Positions 33,820 to 43,211 of a stretch of 64,000 bases of DNA are shown here, piece by piece; within the stretch, counting starts at the first letter, position 1; each line of letters begins with the position of its first letter. Both the position numbers and the translations under genes were made by a program. The notes below the pieces were generated by a model. It saw only the letters and a program-made list of their open reading frames with translations. It had not been told where the DNA came from and searched no databases. This DNA comes from Streptomyces sp. NBC_00287 (GTDB lineage Bacteria > Actinomycetota > Actinomycetes > Streptomycetales > Streptomycetaceae), in NCBI RefSeq assembly GCF_036173105.1, contig NZ_CP108053.1, positions 1,240,001 through 1,304,000 of the forward strand, given 5' to 3'.

Positions 33820-34833
33820 ATGAGCGACCCCCGGATCCTGACCGTCCGACCCCAACCCGACGAATATGCCTGGACGTTCGGCGGCGCCCCGCCCCTGGCG
33901 CACATCGCACCGGGCACGGTGCTGGACCTGTTCACGGAGGACTGCTTCGGCGGACGGGTGCGCTCCGAGAAGGACTTGGTGTCCGAGGTCTGCGAGTTCC
34001 CGTACCTCAACCCGCAGACCGGCCCGTTCCACATCGAGGGTGCGGAGCCCGGGGACACCGTCGCCGTGCACTTCGTCTCGATCGAACCCGCCCGTGACTG
34101 GGCCGCGTCCACCACCGTCCCGCTGTTCGGCGCGCTCACCTCGACCCACACCACGGCCACGCTCCAGCCGCCGCTCCCGGAGACGGTCTGGATCTGGCAG
34201 CTCGACAGAACCCGGCGGACAGCCCTGTTCCGCGCGCACGACAGCAACTTCGAGGCCGAGCTGCCGATCGATCCCCTGCACGGCACGGTGGGGGTGGCCC
34301 CCGCCAATCTGGAGGTCCGCTCGGCGCTCGTACCGGACGCGCACGGCGGGAACATGGACACGCCCGAGATGCGGGCCGGCGTCACCTGCTATCTCGGGGT
34401 GAATGTCGAGGGAGCGCTGCTCAGTCTGGGCGACGGACATGCCCGTCAGGGCGAGGGCGAGACCTGCGGTGTCGCGGTCGAGTGCGCGATGAACACCGTG
34501 GTGATCGTCGAGCTGCTCAAGGGGCTCGCCACACCCTGGCCGCGCATCGAGTCGGACACACACATCATCTCGACCGGATCGGCACGCCCCTTGGAGGACG
34601 CGTTCCGGATATCCCAGCTCGACCTGGTGCAGTGGCTGGTGCGCGACTACGGCTTCAGCGAGTTGGACGCGTACCAGTTCGCAACCCAGGCCGTCGAGTC
34701 GCCATTGGCCAATGTGTGCGACACCAACTACACATGCGTGGCCAAACTCCGCAAGGAGTGGCTGCCCCGGCGCGAGACGCACCGCGGAGTCCACGCCCGC
34801 CTGCGCGACACCGCATCGACGCTCCTGCGCTGA
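33820..34833 (+). CDS. Acetamidase/formamidase family protein
   Basis: This 337-residue protein of the FmdA/AmdA family has PGTVLDLFTEDCFGG, EPGDTVAVHF, PLHGTVGVAP, DAHGGNMDTPEM, VNVEGALLSLGDGHA, GEGETCGVAVE and DTNYTCVAKLRKEW. It would hydrolyse short amides to acid and ammonia and is cytoplasmic. The ATG has CGGAGC upstream. It precedes the amidase gene with a 24-bp gap, so the two may be co-transcribed. Confidence 0.93.
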   Translation: MSDPRILTVRPQPDEYAWTFGGAPPLAHIAPGTVLDLFTEDCFGGRVRSEKDLVSEVCEFPYLNPQTGPFHIEGAEPGDTVAVHFVSIEPARDWAASTTVPLFGALTSTHTTATLQPPLPETVWIWQLDRTRRTALFRAHDSNFEAELPIDPLHGTVGVAPANLEVRSALVPDAHGGNMDTPEMRAGVTCYLGVNVEGALLSLGDGHARQGEGETCGVAVECAMNTVVIVELLKGLATPWPRIESDTHIISTGSARPLEDAFRISQLDLVQWLVRDYGFSELDAYQFATQAVESPLANVCDTNYTCVAKLRKEWLPRRETHRGVHARLRDTASTLLR

Positions 34834-34857
34834 CCCAACAGAGAGGCACCACCCCGG

Positions 34858-35457
34858 ATGGAACAGGCACGACCACTGACCAACAGACGCCTCCTGCTCA
34901 AGGGCGCCGCCCTCGCCGCCGTGCCGTACGGACTGCTCCCCGGCCCACAGGCCGGCGCACAGGTCCAGGCACCCGACCACCCGACCGCCGAATGGCAGCG
35001 AGCGAACAGAGCCAACTTCACCGACGCCCGCAGACCCGTGGAGTACACCGTCGACCTCGTGATCGTCCATGTCACGCAGACGACTTACTCCGGCACCCTG
35101 GCCGTCTTCCAGAACCCGAAGAAGAAGGTGTCCGCGCACTACGTCGTCCGCTCCGCCGACGGACATGTGGCGCAGTGCGTGCGGGAGTCGGACATCGCCT
35201 GGCACGCGGGGAACTGGGACTACAACACCCGCAGCATCGGCATCGAACACGAGGGCTGGGTGGACCGGCCCGCCTACTTCACCGACGCCCTGTACGAGCG
35301 GTCGGCCGCGCTGACCGCGGCGATCTGCGCCAGACACGGCATCCCGAGAGACAGGAGGCACATCATCGGCCACCATGAGGTGCCGGGCACGGACCACACC
35401 GATCCCGGGCCCCACTGGGACTGGGGGCGCTACATCGGACTCGTCAAGGCCGCCTGA
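34858..35457 (+). CDS. Tat-exported N-acetylmuramoyl-L-alanine amidase (Amidase_2/PGRP)
   Basis: This 199-residue protein has a twin-arginine signal (NRRLLLKGAALAA, cleavage near AGA-Q). The amidase_2 fold shows VIVHVTQTTY with a zinc-type His, SAHYVVRSADG, AWHAGNWDYN, SIGIEHEGWV, IIGHHEVPGTDHTDPGPHW and the closing WDWGRY. It would cut the amide bond between muramic acid and the stem peptide. There is no cell-wall-binding domain. The last coding bases start a 20-bp tandem repeat that crosses the stop. Confidence 0.94.
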   Translation: MEQARPLTNRRLLLKGAALAAVPYGLLPGPQAGAQVQAPDHPTAEWQRANRANFTDARRPVEYTVDLVIVHVTQTTYSGTLAVFQNPKKKVSAHYVVRSADGHVAQCVRESDIAWHAGNWDYNTRSIGIEHEGWVDRPAYFTDALYERSAALTAAICARHGIPRDRRHIIGHHEVPGTDHTDPGPHWDWGRYIGLVKAA

Positions 35458-35520
35458 AGCTCGTCAGGCCGCCGGAGGATCGTCAGGGCCGCCGGAGGAT
35501 CGTCAAGGCCCGCCGGATCG
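35441..35520. repeat. 20-bp tandem repeat (4 units) spanning the amidase stop codon
   Basis: Units start at 35441, 35461, 35481 and 35501, each close to TCGTCA(A/G)GGCCGCC plus a GGAGGAT- or GAAGC-type end. Unit 1 encodes the protein's C-terminal LVKAA and the TGA. Units 2-4 follow in the intergenic space. Confidence 0.88.
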
Positions 35521-35588
35521 AGACATCCGGCCAGTCGTTCGGGTGACGGCAGTCGAAAAGGTTGTCCGCGCGCGTACCCGGAGTGACG

Positions 35589-36893
35589 ATGTCCCCAGCC
35601 GTATCGCCGTCCGGGGAGGCCGAGTTGACCGATCCGTGGGTGGCCCTGGAGCCGGGGGCCGACCCTGCCGAGCGTGCGCGGATGCTGCTCCGTGCCCATG
35701 AGACGTTCACGGCGGCGGGCACCGTGCCGAAGCCGGTGCGTGCCGTGGTGGCCGACTCGTGGCGGCGTTCCGCGAGAGCGGGTGTCGGGCCCGACGGAAC
35801 GGCGAGCGTGGAACTCGCGGACGGCGACCTCGGCGCCTATCGCGCGGAGCATCCGCTGGCCCGGGTGATGCCGCTGTTCCGTGAGCTGATGGGCTCGTTC
35901 GCGGCGGACGGCGAGCATCTGCTCGCGGTGTGCGACGCGCACGGCAGGCTGCTGTGGGTCGAGGGGCATGCCTCGACCCGGCGGCAGGCGGGCCGGATGA
36001 ACTTCGTGCCCGGCGCCCGGTGGTCGGAGACGGCGGTCGGGACGAACGCGCCGGGCACGGCGGTCGCCGTCGACCGGCCGGTGCAGGTGTTCGCGGCCGA
36101 GCACTTCATCCGGCGGGTGCAGCCGTGGACGTGTGCCGCGGCGCCGGTGCACGACCCGCGTACCGGGCGGGTGCTCGGGGCCGTGGACATCACCGGCGGG
36201 GACGGGCTTGCGCATCCGCACAGCCTGGGCTTCGTCCAGGCGGTCGCGCGGGCGGCCGAGTCCCAACTGGCCCTGCTCACCCCGGCGGGCCCGGCCGCGG
36301 ACACCCATGAGTTGTCCGCGCTGGGACGGGACGAGGCACAGCTGCTGACCGGTGGCCGCAAGGTCAGGCTCAGCCGCCGGCACAGCGAGATCCTCGTGCT
36401 GCTCGCCCGCCACCCGGAGGGGCTGACCGGCGACGAGCTGTCGTGCGCGCTGTACGAGGACGAGTCGGTGACTCCGGTAACGTTGCGGGCCGAACTGGCC
36501 CGGCTGCGGCGGCTTCTCGGTCCGGGGCTGCTGGCCTCGCGGCCGTACCGGCTGACCGTGCCGGTCGAGTCGGATGTCGACGTGGTCGAGCGGCGGCTGG
36601 CGGCGGGGGCGGTCAGCGCGGCGGCGACGGCGTACACCGGTCCGCTGCTGCCCGCCTCCCAGGCGCCGGCGGTGGTGCGGGTCAGGCGGCGGCTCGCCGA
36701 CGGGCTGCGTGCGGCGTTGATCGCCCGCCGGGACCCCGACCTGCTGGCGGACTGGGCGCACGCGCCCTGGGGCGAGGACGACCTCGAGGTGTGGCGGGCG
36801 CTGGCCGCCGTACGCCCGACGGGCCCGGTCCGCTCCCGTCTCGCCGCGCTGGAGTCGGAGCTGGCGGCGCCGCCGGGCCGGGGGCCGCGCTGA
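35589..36893 (+). CDS. GAF-domain transcriptional regulator of the aldehyde dehydrogenase
   Basis: This 434-residue protein has an AcoR-like N-terminal half (SWRRSARAGVGPD, LLAVCDAHGRLLWVEGH, GARWSETAVGTNAPGTA, HFIRRVQPWTCAAAPV, GAVDITGG: the GAF sensor). It lacks the sigma-54 AAA+ domain. The C-terminal part (SRRHSEILVLLARHPEGLTG, DELSCALYEDESVTPVTLR, AELARLRRLLG) looks like a winged helix. The ATG at 35589 has CGGAG upstream. It stands directly before aldehyde dehydrogenase on the same strand, so it probably activates that gene in response to an aldehyde or alcohol. Confidence 0.88.
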   Translation: MSPAVSPSGEAELTDPWVALEPGADPAERARMLLRAHETFTAAGTVPKPVRAVVADSWRRSARAGVGPDGTASVELADGDLGAYRAEHPLARVMPLFRELMGSFAADGEHLLAVCDAHGRLLWVEGHASTRRQAGRMNFVPGARWSETAVGTNAPGTAVAVDRPVQVFAAEHFIRRVQPWTCAAAPVHDPRTGRVLGAVDITGGDGLAHPHSLGFVQAVARAAESQLALLTPAGPAADTHELSALGRDEAQLLTGGRKVRLSRRHSEILVLLARHPEGLTGDELSCALYEDESVTPVTLRAELARLRRLLGPGLLASRPYRLTVPVESDVDVVERRLAAGAVSAAATAYTGPLLPASQAPAVVRVRRRLADGLRAALIARRDPDLLADWAHAPWGEDDLEVWRALAAVRPTGPVRSRLAALESELAAPPGRGPR

Positions 36894-37089
36894 CCGGAAG
36901 ATGCCCCGACCAGTCAGAGCTGACCGCGCCACCGGAGCGCCTGCCCACGCTGACGGGAAGGCGCCCCGAACGGCCAGAGTTGACCGCGCCACCGGAGCGC
37001 GTGCCCCCGCTGCCCGTAAGGCGCCCCGAACAGTCAGAGTTGACCGCGCCACCGGACCGCGTGCCCACGCTGCCCGGAGGCCGCCCCGA
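36841..37089. repeat. 60-bp tandem repeat derived from the regulator's 3' coding end
   Basis: Three close units start at 36901, 36961 and 37021, each with CAGAG(C/T)TGACCGCGCCACCGG at the same offset, and a partial unit follows at 37081. A diverged unit 0 at 36841-36900 is the coding tail of the regulator itself and includes its TGA stop followed by CCGGAAG. The array fills most of the 296-bp gap before the aldehyde dehydrogenase and leaves about 100 bp for its promoter. Confidence 0.9.
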
Positions 37090-37189
37090 CCCCCGGACCC
37101 GCGCAACGTCCTTGCAACCTCCCGCTCCCTAGCCTCGCGCCGAGAGCTGCCCAACGGCGGGCAGCGCTGTTGCAGGGAGGCAGGCCGGC

Positions 37190-38713
37190 ATGACCCGTTA
37201 CGCGGCACCCGGGACCGAGGGCGCGATCGTCTCCTACCAGGCGCGCTACGACCACTTCATCGGCGGCGAGTACGTGCCGCCGCTTCGGGGGCAGTACTTC
37301 GAGAACCCGTCCCCGGTGAACGGGCAGCCGTTCACCGAGATCGCGCGCGGCACGGCGGAGGACGTGGAGCGGGCCCTGGACGCCGCGCATGCAGCGGCCC
37401 CGGCCTGGGGCCGTGCGTCGGTGACCGAGCGCTCCGACATCCTGCTGAAGATCGCCGACCGGATGGAGGCGAACCTGGAGCAACTCGCGGTCGCCGAGAG
37501 CTGGGAGAACGGCAAGCCGGTACGCGAGACGCTGGCGGCCGACATCCCCCTTGCCGTCGACCACTTCCGTTACTTCGCGGGCGCGATCCGCGCCCAGGAG
37601 GGCTCGCTCGGCGAGATCGACGACGACACGGTGGCGTACCACTTCCACGAGCCGCTCGGGGTCGTCGCGCAGATCATCCCGTGGAACTTCCCGATCCTGA
37701 TGGCGACCTGGAAGCTCGCTCCGGCGCTGGCGGCGGGCAACGCGGTCGTGCTCAAGCCGGCCGAGCAGACCCCCGCCTCCATCCACTACTGGCTGAGCCT
37801 GATCGCCGATCTGCTGCCGCCGGGCGTGATCAATGTGGTGAACGGCTTCGGTGTGGAGGCGGGCAAGCCGCTGGCGTCCAGCCCGCGGGTGGCGAAGGTG
37901 GCGTTCACCGGCGAGACCACGACCGGCCGGTTGATCATGCAGTACGCCTCGGAGAACATCACCCCCGTCACCCTCGAACTCGGTGGCAAGTCCCCGAACA
38001 TCTTCTTCGAGGACGTCTGGCGGGCCGACGACGACTTCCGCGACAAGGCCCTCGAAGGCTTCACGATGTTCGCGCTCAACCAGGGCGAGGTGTGCACCTG
38101 CCCCTCACGGGCGCTGGTCCAGCGCGGCCACTACGGCGAGTTCATGGAAGCGGCGGTCGCCCGCACCGAGCTGATCAAGACCGGTCATCCGCTCGACACG
38201 GACACGATGATCGGCGCCCAGGCCTCCAACGACCAACTGGAGAAGATCCTCTCCTACCTCGACATCGGCCGGCAGGAAGGCGCCCGGATCCTCACCGGCG
38301 GCGAGCGCATCGAGCACGACGGCGAACTCAAGGGCGGCTACTACGTCCAGCCGACGATCTTCGAGGGCAACAACCGGATGCGGATCTTCCAAGAGGAGAT
38401 CTTCGGCCCGGTCGTCTCGGTGACCTCCTTCGACGACTTCGACGACGCCATCAAGATCGCCAACGACACGCTGTACGGCCTCGGCGCCGGCGTGTGGACC
38501 CGCGACGCCAACACGGCGTACCGCGCGGGCCGCGCGATCCAGGCGGGCCGCGTCTGGACGAACTGCTACCACGCCTACCCGGCCCACGCGGCGTTCGGCG
38601 GCTACAAGGGCTCGGGGATCGGCCGGGAGACGCACAAGATGATGCTGGAGCACTACCAGCAGACGAAGAACGTTCTTGTTTCATACAGTCCGAAGAAACT
38701 TGGGTTCTTCTAG
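37190..38713 (+). CDS. NAD(P)-dependent aldehyde dehydrogenase
   Basis: This 507-residue aldehyde dehydrogenase has [20 protein letters not shown], a [11 protein letters not shown]ossmann loop, [13 protein letters not shown] with the general-base Glu, [11 protein letters not shown] with the catalytic Cys, [10 protein letters not shown], and [13 protein letters not shown]. It is of the AcoD/ExaC-like acetaldehyde or broad-aldehyde type and cytoplasmic. The ATG at 37190 has GGGAGG. The last 14 codons (GTT CTT GTT TCA TAC AGT and so on) are rich in A/T-ending codons, unlike the rest. They begin exactly after AGACGAAGAAC, which recurs at 47308, so the 3' end seems to have been supplied by an inserted element. 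Confidence 0.96.
   Translation: MTRYAAPGTEGAIVSYQARYDHFIGGEYVPPLRGQYFENPSPVNGQPFTEIARGTAEDVERALDAAHAAAPAWGRASVTERSDILLKIADRMEANLEQLAVAESWENGKPVRETLAADIPLAVDHFRYFAGAIRAQEGSLGEIDDDTVAYHFHEPLGVVAQIIPWNFPILMATWKLAPALAAGNAVVLKPAEQTPASIHYWLSLIADLLPPGVINVVNGFGVEAGKPLASSPRVAKVAFTGETTTGRLIMQYASENITPVTLELGGKSPNIFFEDVWRADDDFRDKALEGFTMFALNQGEVCTCPSRALVQRGHYGEFMEAAVARTELIKTGHPLDTDTMIGAQASNDQLEKILSYLDIGRQEGARILTGGERIEHDGELKGGYYVQPTIFEGNNRMRIFQEEIFGPVVSVTSFDDFDDAIKIANDTLYGLGAGVWTRDANTAYRAGRAIQAGRVWTNCYHAYPAHAAFGGYKGSGIGRETHKMMLEHYQQTKNVLVSYSPKKLGFF
38661..38671. other. Left copy of 11-bp direct repeat (candidate attL core)
   Basis: AGACGAAGAAC lies inside the aldehyde dehydrogenase gene, just before the codon-usage switch. 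The same 11 bp occurs at 47308-47318 inside a second aldehyde dehydrogenase 3' end. Confidence 0.6.
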
Positions 38714-39540
38714 AGCCACAAGTCGCATGCCCGGCGGGAGCTTTCGCCCTCCAGGCACCCGGGACTCGGAGTCACGATTTGTGAACATTCAGATACAGAG
38801 CGGAGTAATCCACTCGCTTTCTGCGTGACTCCCGGACCAGACACGGGCCAACCGGCGCCTCGCATGCGAGAAATCGCCAGCCACGGAGCCCCGAAACGGG
38901 GTGGCAGAAGTTGGGGCACCCTCCGGGCAACCCGCGCGAAGCGTACCCACTGCTGCAGTGAAGCACTGTAGTCGGGCGGTTCTTCAAGAACCGCAGTCTG
39001 GAAGGAGTCGACTCAGCAGTGCTTGGCGATGAACCCACGGATCCGGTTGTGCGGTGAGTGTCGAGATTGCCCCCAGTCGGGAACGACCGGAGCGCCGAGG
39101 TGAAGGTGCGCGACGATGAACAGGTCAGACGCACAGCCCTCCACCAAACTATCGGCGAGTTCGTCGGCACCTCCTCGGTCTTCGCGCCATCACCTATCGG
39201 ACCCTTCCGGATGCCTCGCCGAGCACTGCTTTACGCACCGCCCTGGAGACACGGGCCCTCGCGCTACGTGCCGTGGAGGACATGGCACTACCTTCATGGT
39301 CCCTGGTACCGGCCTCGCTGCAGTACCAGGACAGGGCTGGGTTGAGACAGCCGCGAGGATCAACCGACGGTCGTCGCAGTCAAGTGCGCGGCCTGCACGA
39401 AGCCCAACGCGCCGCATCCTGGCATCACACCAAGCGGGAAGGCGAAGACGAGCACGGCGCGAGACCAACCCCGCGGGAGCGGGGAATTCAGCTCCACACC
39501 GGCCTGTGGCCAGCCCCGTGACGGCACGTCTGAGCACGGG
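38714..39540. other. Non-coding stretch at island left end
   Basis: No convincing gene is present. All frames are broken or have codon use unlike Streptomyces. The A+T content is higher than in flanking genes. A reverse frame ending near 38772 and a forward frame around 39150-39530 give plausible-looking but unrecognised peptides, and may be relics. Confidence 0.5.
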
Positions 39541-39831
39541 TCACCGACGCCTTCGAGGAGGCATGCCAAGCAGTAGTTCGGTCATGGCACGGGCATCCCG
39601 CCGCCGATCTGGCTTCGCAGACCAGACGCCAGGGACAACGACGCAGGCCAGTATGGCCAGCGCACTGAACAGGGGGATGAGAGCAACCCACGGGTAGGCC
39701 ACTGCGACGGGTATCAGAGCGCCCCCTGAAACCAGGCCGAGCAGCGGCCGCGCCCTCACGGGTCGATAGTGCTCGCCATGCGCACAAGGTCCTCTCGGTC
39801 CAGGGAGCTTCGGGCTCCAACCGCCTTCCAC
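39541..39831 (-). CDS. Possible small membrane protein
   Basis: This frame of up to 96 codons (start ATG 39831, or GTG 39759) has two hydrophobic spans (LLGLVSGGALIPVAVAYPW and ALIPLFSALAILACVVVPG), then a basic linker and MTELLLGMPPRRRR. The spans and GC-rich codons suggest a real or recently real gene, but no ribosome binding site is clear and it lies in a degraded region. The function is unknown. Confidence 0.45.
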   Translation of the reverse strand: MEGGWSPKLPGPRGPCAHGEHYRPVRARPLLGLVSGGALIPVAVAYPWVALIPLFSALAILACVVVPGVWSAKPDRRRDARAMTELLLGMPPRRRR

Positions 39832-40340
39832 AACGCGTTACGCCGGCACATCTCCGACGTCGTTTATGGAAGCGCCTCGCATCCGACTTTCTCGGCTGGC
39901 GAACCCGAGTTCGTGCGGGGAGGGGCGTCCAAATCCCCCGAGCGGAATTGAAGCCATTGTGGCGTACGAAGCTCACCAGGTGAAGACCTGTCAGCGGCGC
40001 GGAAGTAGCTCCGACAGGCGACCCGTTGTGGAACACTCGGCGGTCGTTTCGCTGCTTAGGGTCAAGCTGACCAGCGGCGGCCACACCCGCGCCCGCCTCG
40101 ACCATTGCTACGAGGGCCGCGTACGGCTTGCGTCCATCGCGCCAGCTCGGAGGAGGGTCCCGAACCCGCGCGCAGCGGATTCCCCTTCCAACGCACAATG
40201 GCTCCACCCCAGCAGTCGGGGCAGAGCCTTCTACGACCGATGTCGTTGGCCAAGATGTCTCCAGAGGGTGGTATGAGACCTGATGCCCGATTCTTCGTTT
40301 CGTGCGGGACGAGCGGGGAAGTCGTGGCGACGCCGGTCGG
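39832..40340. other. Non-coding or degraded stretch
   Basis: I see no supported gene here. Reverse-strand peptides such as DGRKPYAALVAMVEAG appear in one frame but run into unlike sequence, consistent with a relic. No repeats or hairpins stand out. Confidence 0.4.
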
Positions 40341-40734
40341 CTACGGCCGAGGCTGGGCGAACAAGCCTGGCTCGGTCTCGGTCAGGATCCCGCGGCCGGC
40401 CAGCCGCTTGAGCTTGAGGCGGACGTTGTGCATGTTGTTGGGTGCGACCGCCAGGTCCATGGGCTCGCACACCTGCCGGGCCCGCAGCGGGTGTTCGGCC
40501 GCGGTGAACACCGCCATGATCTGCTGGTAGGCCGGATGATCCGGCAGCTTCGGTGCCGGCGGCGCGGGCAGCCCCAGCAGTGTCGTGCGGGTGATCCGGA
40601 CTTCCTCGGCGGCCCGGCCGGGTTCGTGGAGCTGTGCGGTCAGCTGCGCGACCTGTTCCCGCATCGTCTCGGCCTGTGGGGTGCTCCTCCAGCCGCGCCA
40701 GCACCGCGCCGAGCGTCAGCTCCCCGCCGGTCAT
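40341..40734 (-). pseudogene. Frameshifted winged-helix-like hypothetical gene
   Basis: ATG 40734 opens MTGGELTLGAVLARLEEH. After about 20 codons the protein continues in another frame as MREQVAQLTAQLHEPGRAA (ATG 40664) to a stop at 40341. The second part contains a winged-helix-like HPLRARQVCEPMDLAV, then LKRLAGRGILTETEPGLF. A single-base shift near 40670 would join the two. If the later ATG is the true start, the gene is intact at 107 residues. The ATG at 40734 overlaps the stop of the transposase fragment (ATGA), so both came as a unit. Confidence 0.6.
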
Positions 40735-40919
40735 GCGGTGCGCCAGGCCGATGTGGTCGTCCCGGTAAGCCGACGCAGCATCACCGCGGCCATCGCCCAG
40801 TACACCCGCGACTCCGAACTGCGGGGCAGATGCTCGTAGTAGGTTCCATTTCTTAGGTATCCGTAAGAGCGCGGTCCCCAACAACGCTCTAATCCTGGCC
40901 TCAGGTTGATCGGGGACAA
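40731..40919 (-). pseudogene. IS5-type transposase C-terminal fragment
   Basis: The reverse frame contains TYYEHLPRSSESRVYWAMA followed by AVMLRRLTG, the usual C-terminal end of IS5-like transposases of Streptomyces (YERLPxxSExxVYWAM, then MxRRL). The catalytic DDE part is missing. Upstream residues (CWGPRSYGYLRN) may be junction sequence. It is an old insertion-sequence scar next to the two-component genes. Confidence 0.65.
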
Positions 40920-40958
40920 TGAGCGGCAAAAACATCGACTGGAAGGGGGCGGGCCGGC

Positions 40959-41651
40959 GTGCGGATCATGATCGCGGATGATGAAGCGGCCATCCGGGAT
41001 TCGCTGGAGCGGGTGCTCCAGGTCGAGGGTTACGACACCAGCACCGTCGCCAACGGTCTCGCCGTGCTCGACGGGGTCGGTGGGGCCGACGGTGACACGC
41101 TCGATCTGCTGATCCTCGACGTGATGATGCCCCGCCTCGGCGGGTTGGAGACCTGCCGGCGGTTGCGGGCCGCGGGCCGGGATCTGCCGGTGCTGATGCT
41201 GACCGCCCGTGACCAGGTCTCCGACCGGGTCACGGGGCTGGACGCGGGCGCCGACGACTACCTGCCCAAGCCGTTCGCCACCGAGGAGTTGCTGGCCCGG
41301 GTGCGGGCCCTGCTGCGCCGGCGCACGCCGACCGACGAGGAGTCGCAGATCCTGTCGTTCGCCGATGTCCGGCTCGATCCCGACAGGTTCGAGGCGTGGC
41401 GGGGCGGACGGCCGCTGCGCCTGACCCGGACCGAGTTCTCCCTCCTGCAGGTCCTCATGAGCAACGCCACCCGGGTCTTGACCCGCGACGCGCTGTTCGA
41501 GGCGATCTGGGGCTTCGACATGAGCGCAACCGCCAACAACCTCCAGGTATACGTGAGCTACCTGCGCCGCAAGATGGAGGCCGAGGGTGAGCCGCGATTG
41601 ATCTACACACTGCGCGGCCTGGGATACACGTTGCGGGAGACTCCTCCGTGA
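40959..41651 (+). CDS. OmpR-family response regulator
   Basis: This 230-residue protein has a receiver domain with acidic pocket IADDEA and phosphoacceptor Asp54 in [19 protein letters not shown] and DYLPKPF (conserved Lys). A winged-helix output domain follows ([51 protein letters not shown]). The start is GTG 40959 with GGAAGGGGG. Its stop overlaps the kinase GTG (GTGA). It is the likely controller of the neighbouring MMPL transporter. Confidence 0.96.
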   Translation: MRIMIADDEAAIRDSLERVLQVEGYDTSTVANGLAVLDGVGGADGDTLDLLILDVMMPRLGGLETCRRLRAAGRDLPVLMLTARDQVSDRVTGLDAGADDYLPKPFATEELLARVRALLRRRTPTDEESQILSFADVRLDPDRFEAWRGGRPLRLTRTEFSLLQVLMSNATRVLTRDALFEAIWGFDMSATANNLQVYVSYLRRKMEAEGEPRLIYTLRGLGYTLRETPP

Positions 41652-43156
41652 GCAGGCCCGCCGGCCGGGAACCGCGCCGGCTGACCCGATGGTGGCGCCG
41701 GCGGTCCCTGCGGAGCAGGCTGACGGTGATCGCGGCGACGGCCATCGCGGTCAGCGTGTTCGTGGCCTTCCAGGTGGCCAGCCAACTACTGGGCTGGGAG
41801 CTGCAGGACAGCGCCAAGAGTCAGCTGCGCGCCGACTCCCGCGTCCTGGTGACGAACGCGCAGCGCGCCGGTCTGGCGCAGGTACAGCTACCGCCGTATC
41901 CCGGATCCGGTCGGCTGGTGCGGGTCATCCTGCCCGACGGCTCGACCCGGACGCCGGCCGGCCAACCCGCGCTGCCCCCGGTCAGCGAGCACGCCGGGCG
42001 CGTGGCGCAGGGCGCGTCGGCCGACCTGATGGAGTCGAACGACAGCGACGAGGACGGCTACCTCATCTACACGCTGCGGGCGGGCGACGGCGCGGTCCAG
42101 GTGGCCCAGGTCGCCGACGACAGCCCGATCAACCAGTTCGGGTTCGGCATGCTGCTGATCGGGCTGCTCTGCGTGGTCGGTGGCGCCCTTGTCGGGCGGA
42201 CCGTGGCGCGGACCGGGCTGGCACCGATCGACCGGCTGACCGCCGCCGCGGTACATGTCGCGCACACCCGGGATCTCGACGCCGACATCCCGGATGAGGG
42301 CGGTGGGGAGATCAGGCGGCTGATCCAGTCGATCAACGACATGCTCGCCGCGCTCCGGGACTCCCGGCGGGCCCAGCGGCTGCTCGCCGAGGACGCCGCC
42401 CACGAGCTCAAGACCCCGCTCACCAGCCTGCGCCTCAACGTCGAGCTGCTGATCCGGCTCGATCGGCGCGGCACCCTGGACAGCGCACTGCCGGCGGAGA
42501 GCCGGACCAGGCTGCTCAACGATCTCGGCGCCCAGGTGGCCGAGTTGAGCACCCTTGTCGCCGAGCTGACCGACCTGGCGCGCGGTGACGTCAGCGACGA
42601 GAACACCGAGCTGCTCGACCTCGCCGACGTGGTGGCGGCCGCCGCGACCCGGGCACGTTCCCGCACGCCCGACGTCGAGGTCGCGCTCGACGTGACCTCC
42701 GTGTGGGTGAGCGGGCGTCCCGCTGCGCTCGAGCGGGCGGTGCTCAACCTCATCGACAACGCCGGCAAGTGGTCTCCCGCGGACCAGCCGGTCCAGGTCC
42801 GGCTCCGTACCGAGGGCGCGTCGGTGGTGCTCGAGGTCGACGACGCCGGGCCGGGCATCGACGCCGCCGACGTACCGCGGGTGTTCGACCGGTTCTACCG
42901 TGCCGACAGCGCCCGGGCGTTGCCGGGATCCGGTCTGGGGCTGTCGATCGTGCAGCGGGTCGTCGACGCCCACGGCGGCCTGGCCACCGTCGCCCGCTCC
43001 GCACGCGGTGGCGCGCTGCTTCGGGTCGACCTTCCGGCCGCGGCCCCGCCCGCCCCGATCGCGCGGCTCACCGCCCAGGAGGACACCGCGATGCGCCGGC
43101 CACAGCCCCGGCCGCACGGCTCAGGACCAAAGAGCGACAGCCGTCGAGCCCTATGA
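41648..43156 (+). CDS. Sensor histidine kinase
   Basis: This 502-residue kinase has TM1 at about 27-50, an extracytoplasmic domain of roughly 115 residues containing an acidic [10 protein letters not shown] segment, TM2 at about 168-190, HAMP, HisKA with the phosphoacceptor His (about 253) in [16 protein letters not shown], and HATPase with [27 protein letters not shown] and [10 protein letters not shown]. It partners the regulator at 40959 through a 4-bp start/stop overlap. The tail after PAAAPPAP is long and basic. The signal is unknown; cell-envelope stress or a drug is suggested only by the MMPL neighbour. Confidence 0.95.
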   Translation: MSRPAGREPRRLTRWWRRRSLRSRLTVIAATAIAVSVFVAFQVASQLLGWELQDSAKSQLRADSRVLVTNAQRAGLAQVQLPPYPGSGRLVRVILPDGSTRTPAGQPALPPVSEHAGRVAQGASADLMESNDSDEDGYLIYTLRAGDGAVQVAQVADDSPINQFGFGMLLIGLLCVVGGALVGRTVARTGLAPIDRLTAAAVHVAHTRDLDADIPDEGGGEIRRLIQSINDMLAALRDSRRAQRLLAEDAAHELKTPLTSLRLNVELLIRLDRRGTLDSALPAESRTRLLNDLGAQVAELSTLVAELTDLARGDVSDENTELLDLADVVAAAATRARSRTPDVEVALDVTSVWVSGRPAALERAVLNLIDNAGKWSPADQPVQVRLRTEGASVVLEVDDAGPGIDAADVPRVFDRFYRADSARALPGSGLGLSIVQRVVDAHGGLATVARSARGGALLRVDLPAAAPPAPIARLTAQEDTAMRRPQPRPHGSGPKSDSRRAL

Positions 43157-43192
43157 AAAAAATCCGGGACGGGCCTGGGGCCCGTCCCGGAT
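43156..43192 (-). terminator. Strong rho-independent terminator of the MMPL gene
   Basis: A 14-bp perfect stem (ATCCGGGACGGGCC with its complement) around a 3-base loop is at 43162-43192. On the reverse strand it is followed by seven Ts (43156-43162), which marks it as the end of MMPL transcription. The kinase stop abuts the tract, so the hairpin also ends forward transcription. Confidence 0.92.
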
Positions 43193-43211
43193 CTCGTCCG
43201 TGCCGCCGCGC

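Noticed and set aside
36901..38784. Forward open frame of about 600 codons over the repeat and aldehyde dehydrogenase
   Set aside because: It is out of frame with aldehyde dehydrogenase and reads the 60-bp repeat as Arg/Ala-rich peptides. No family resemblance.
38772..39170. Reverse frame of 132 codons at the island left end, checked as a possible integrase
   Set aside because: It is Cys/Ser/Arg-rich and lacks the R-H-R-Y or serine-recombinase motifs.
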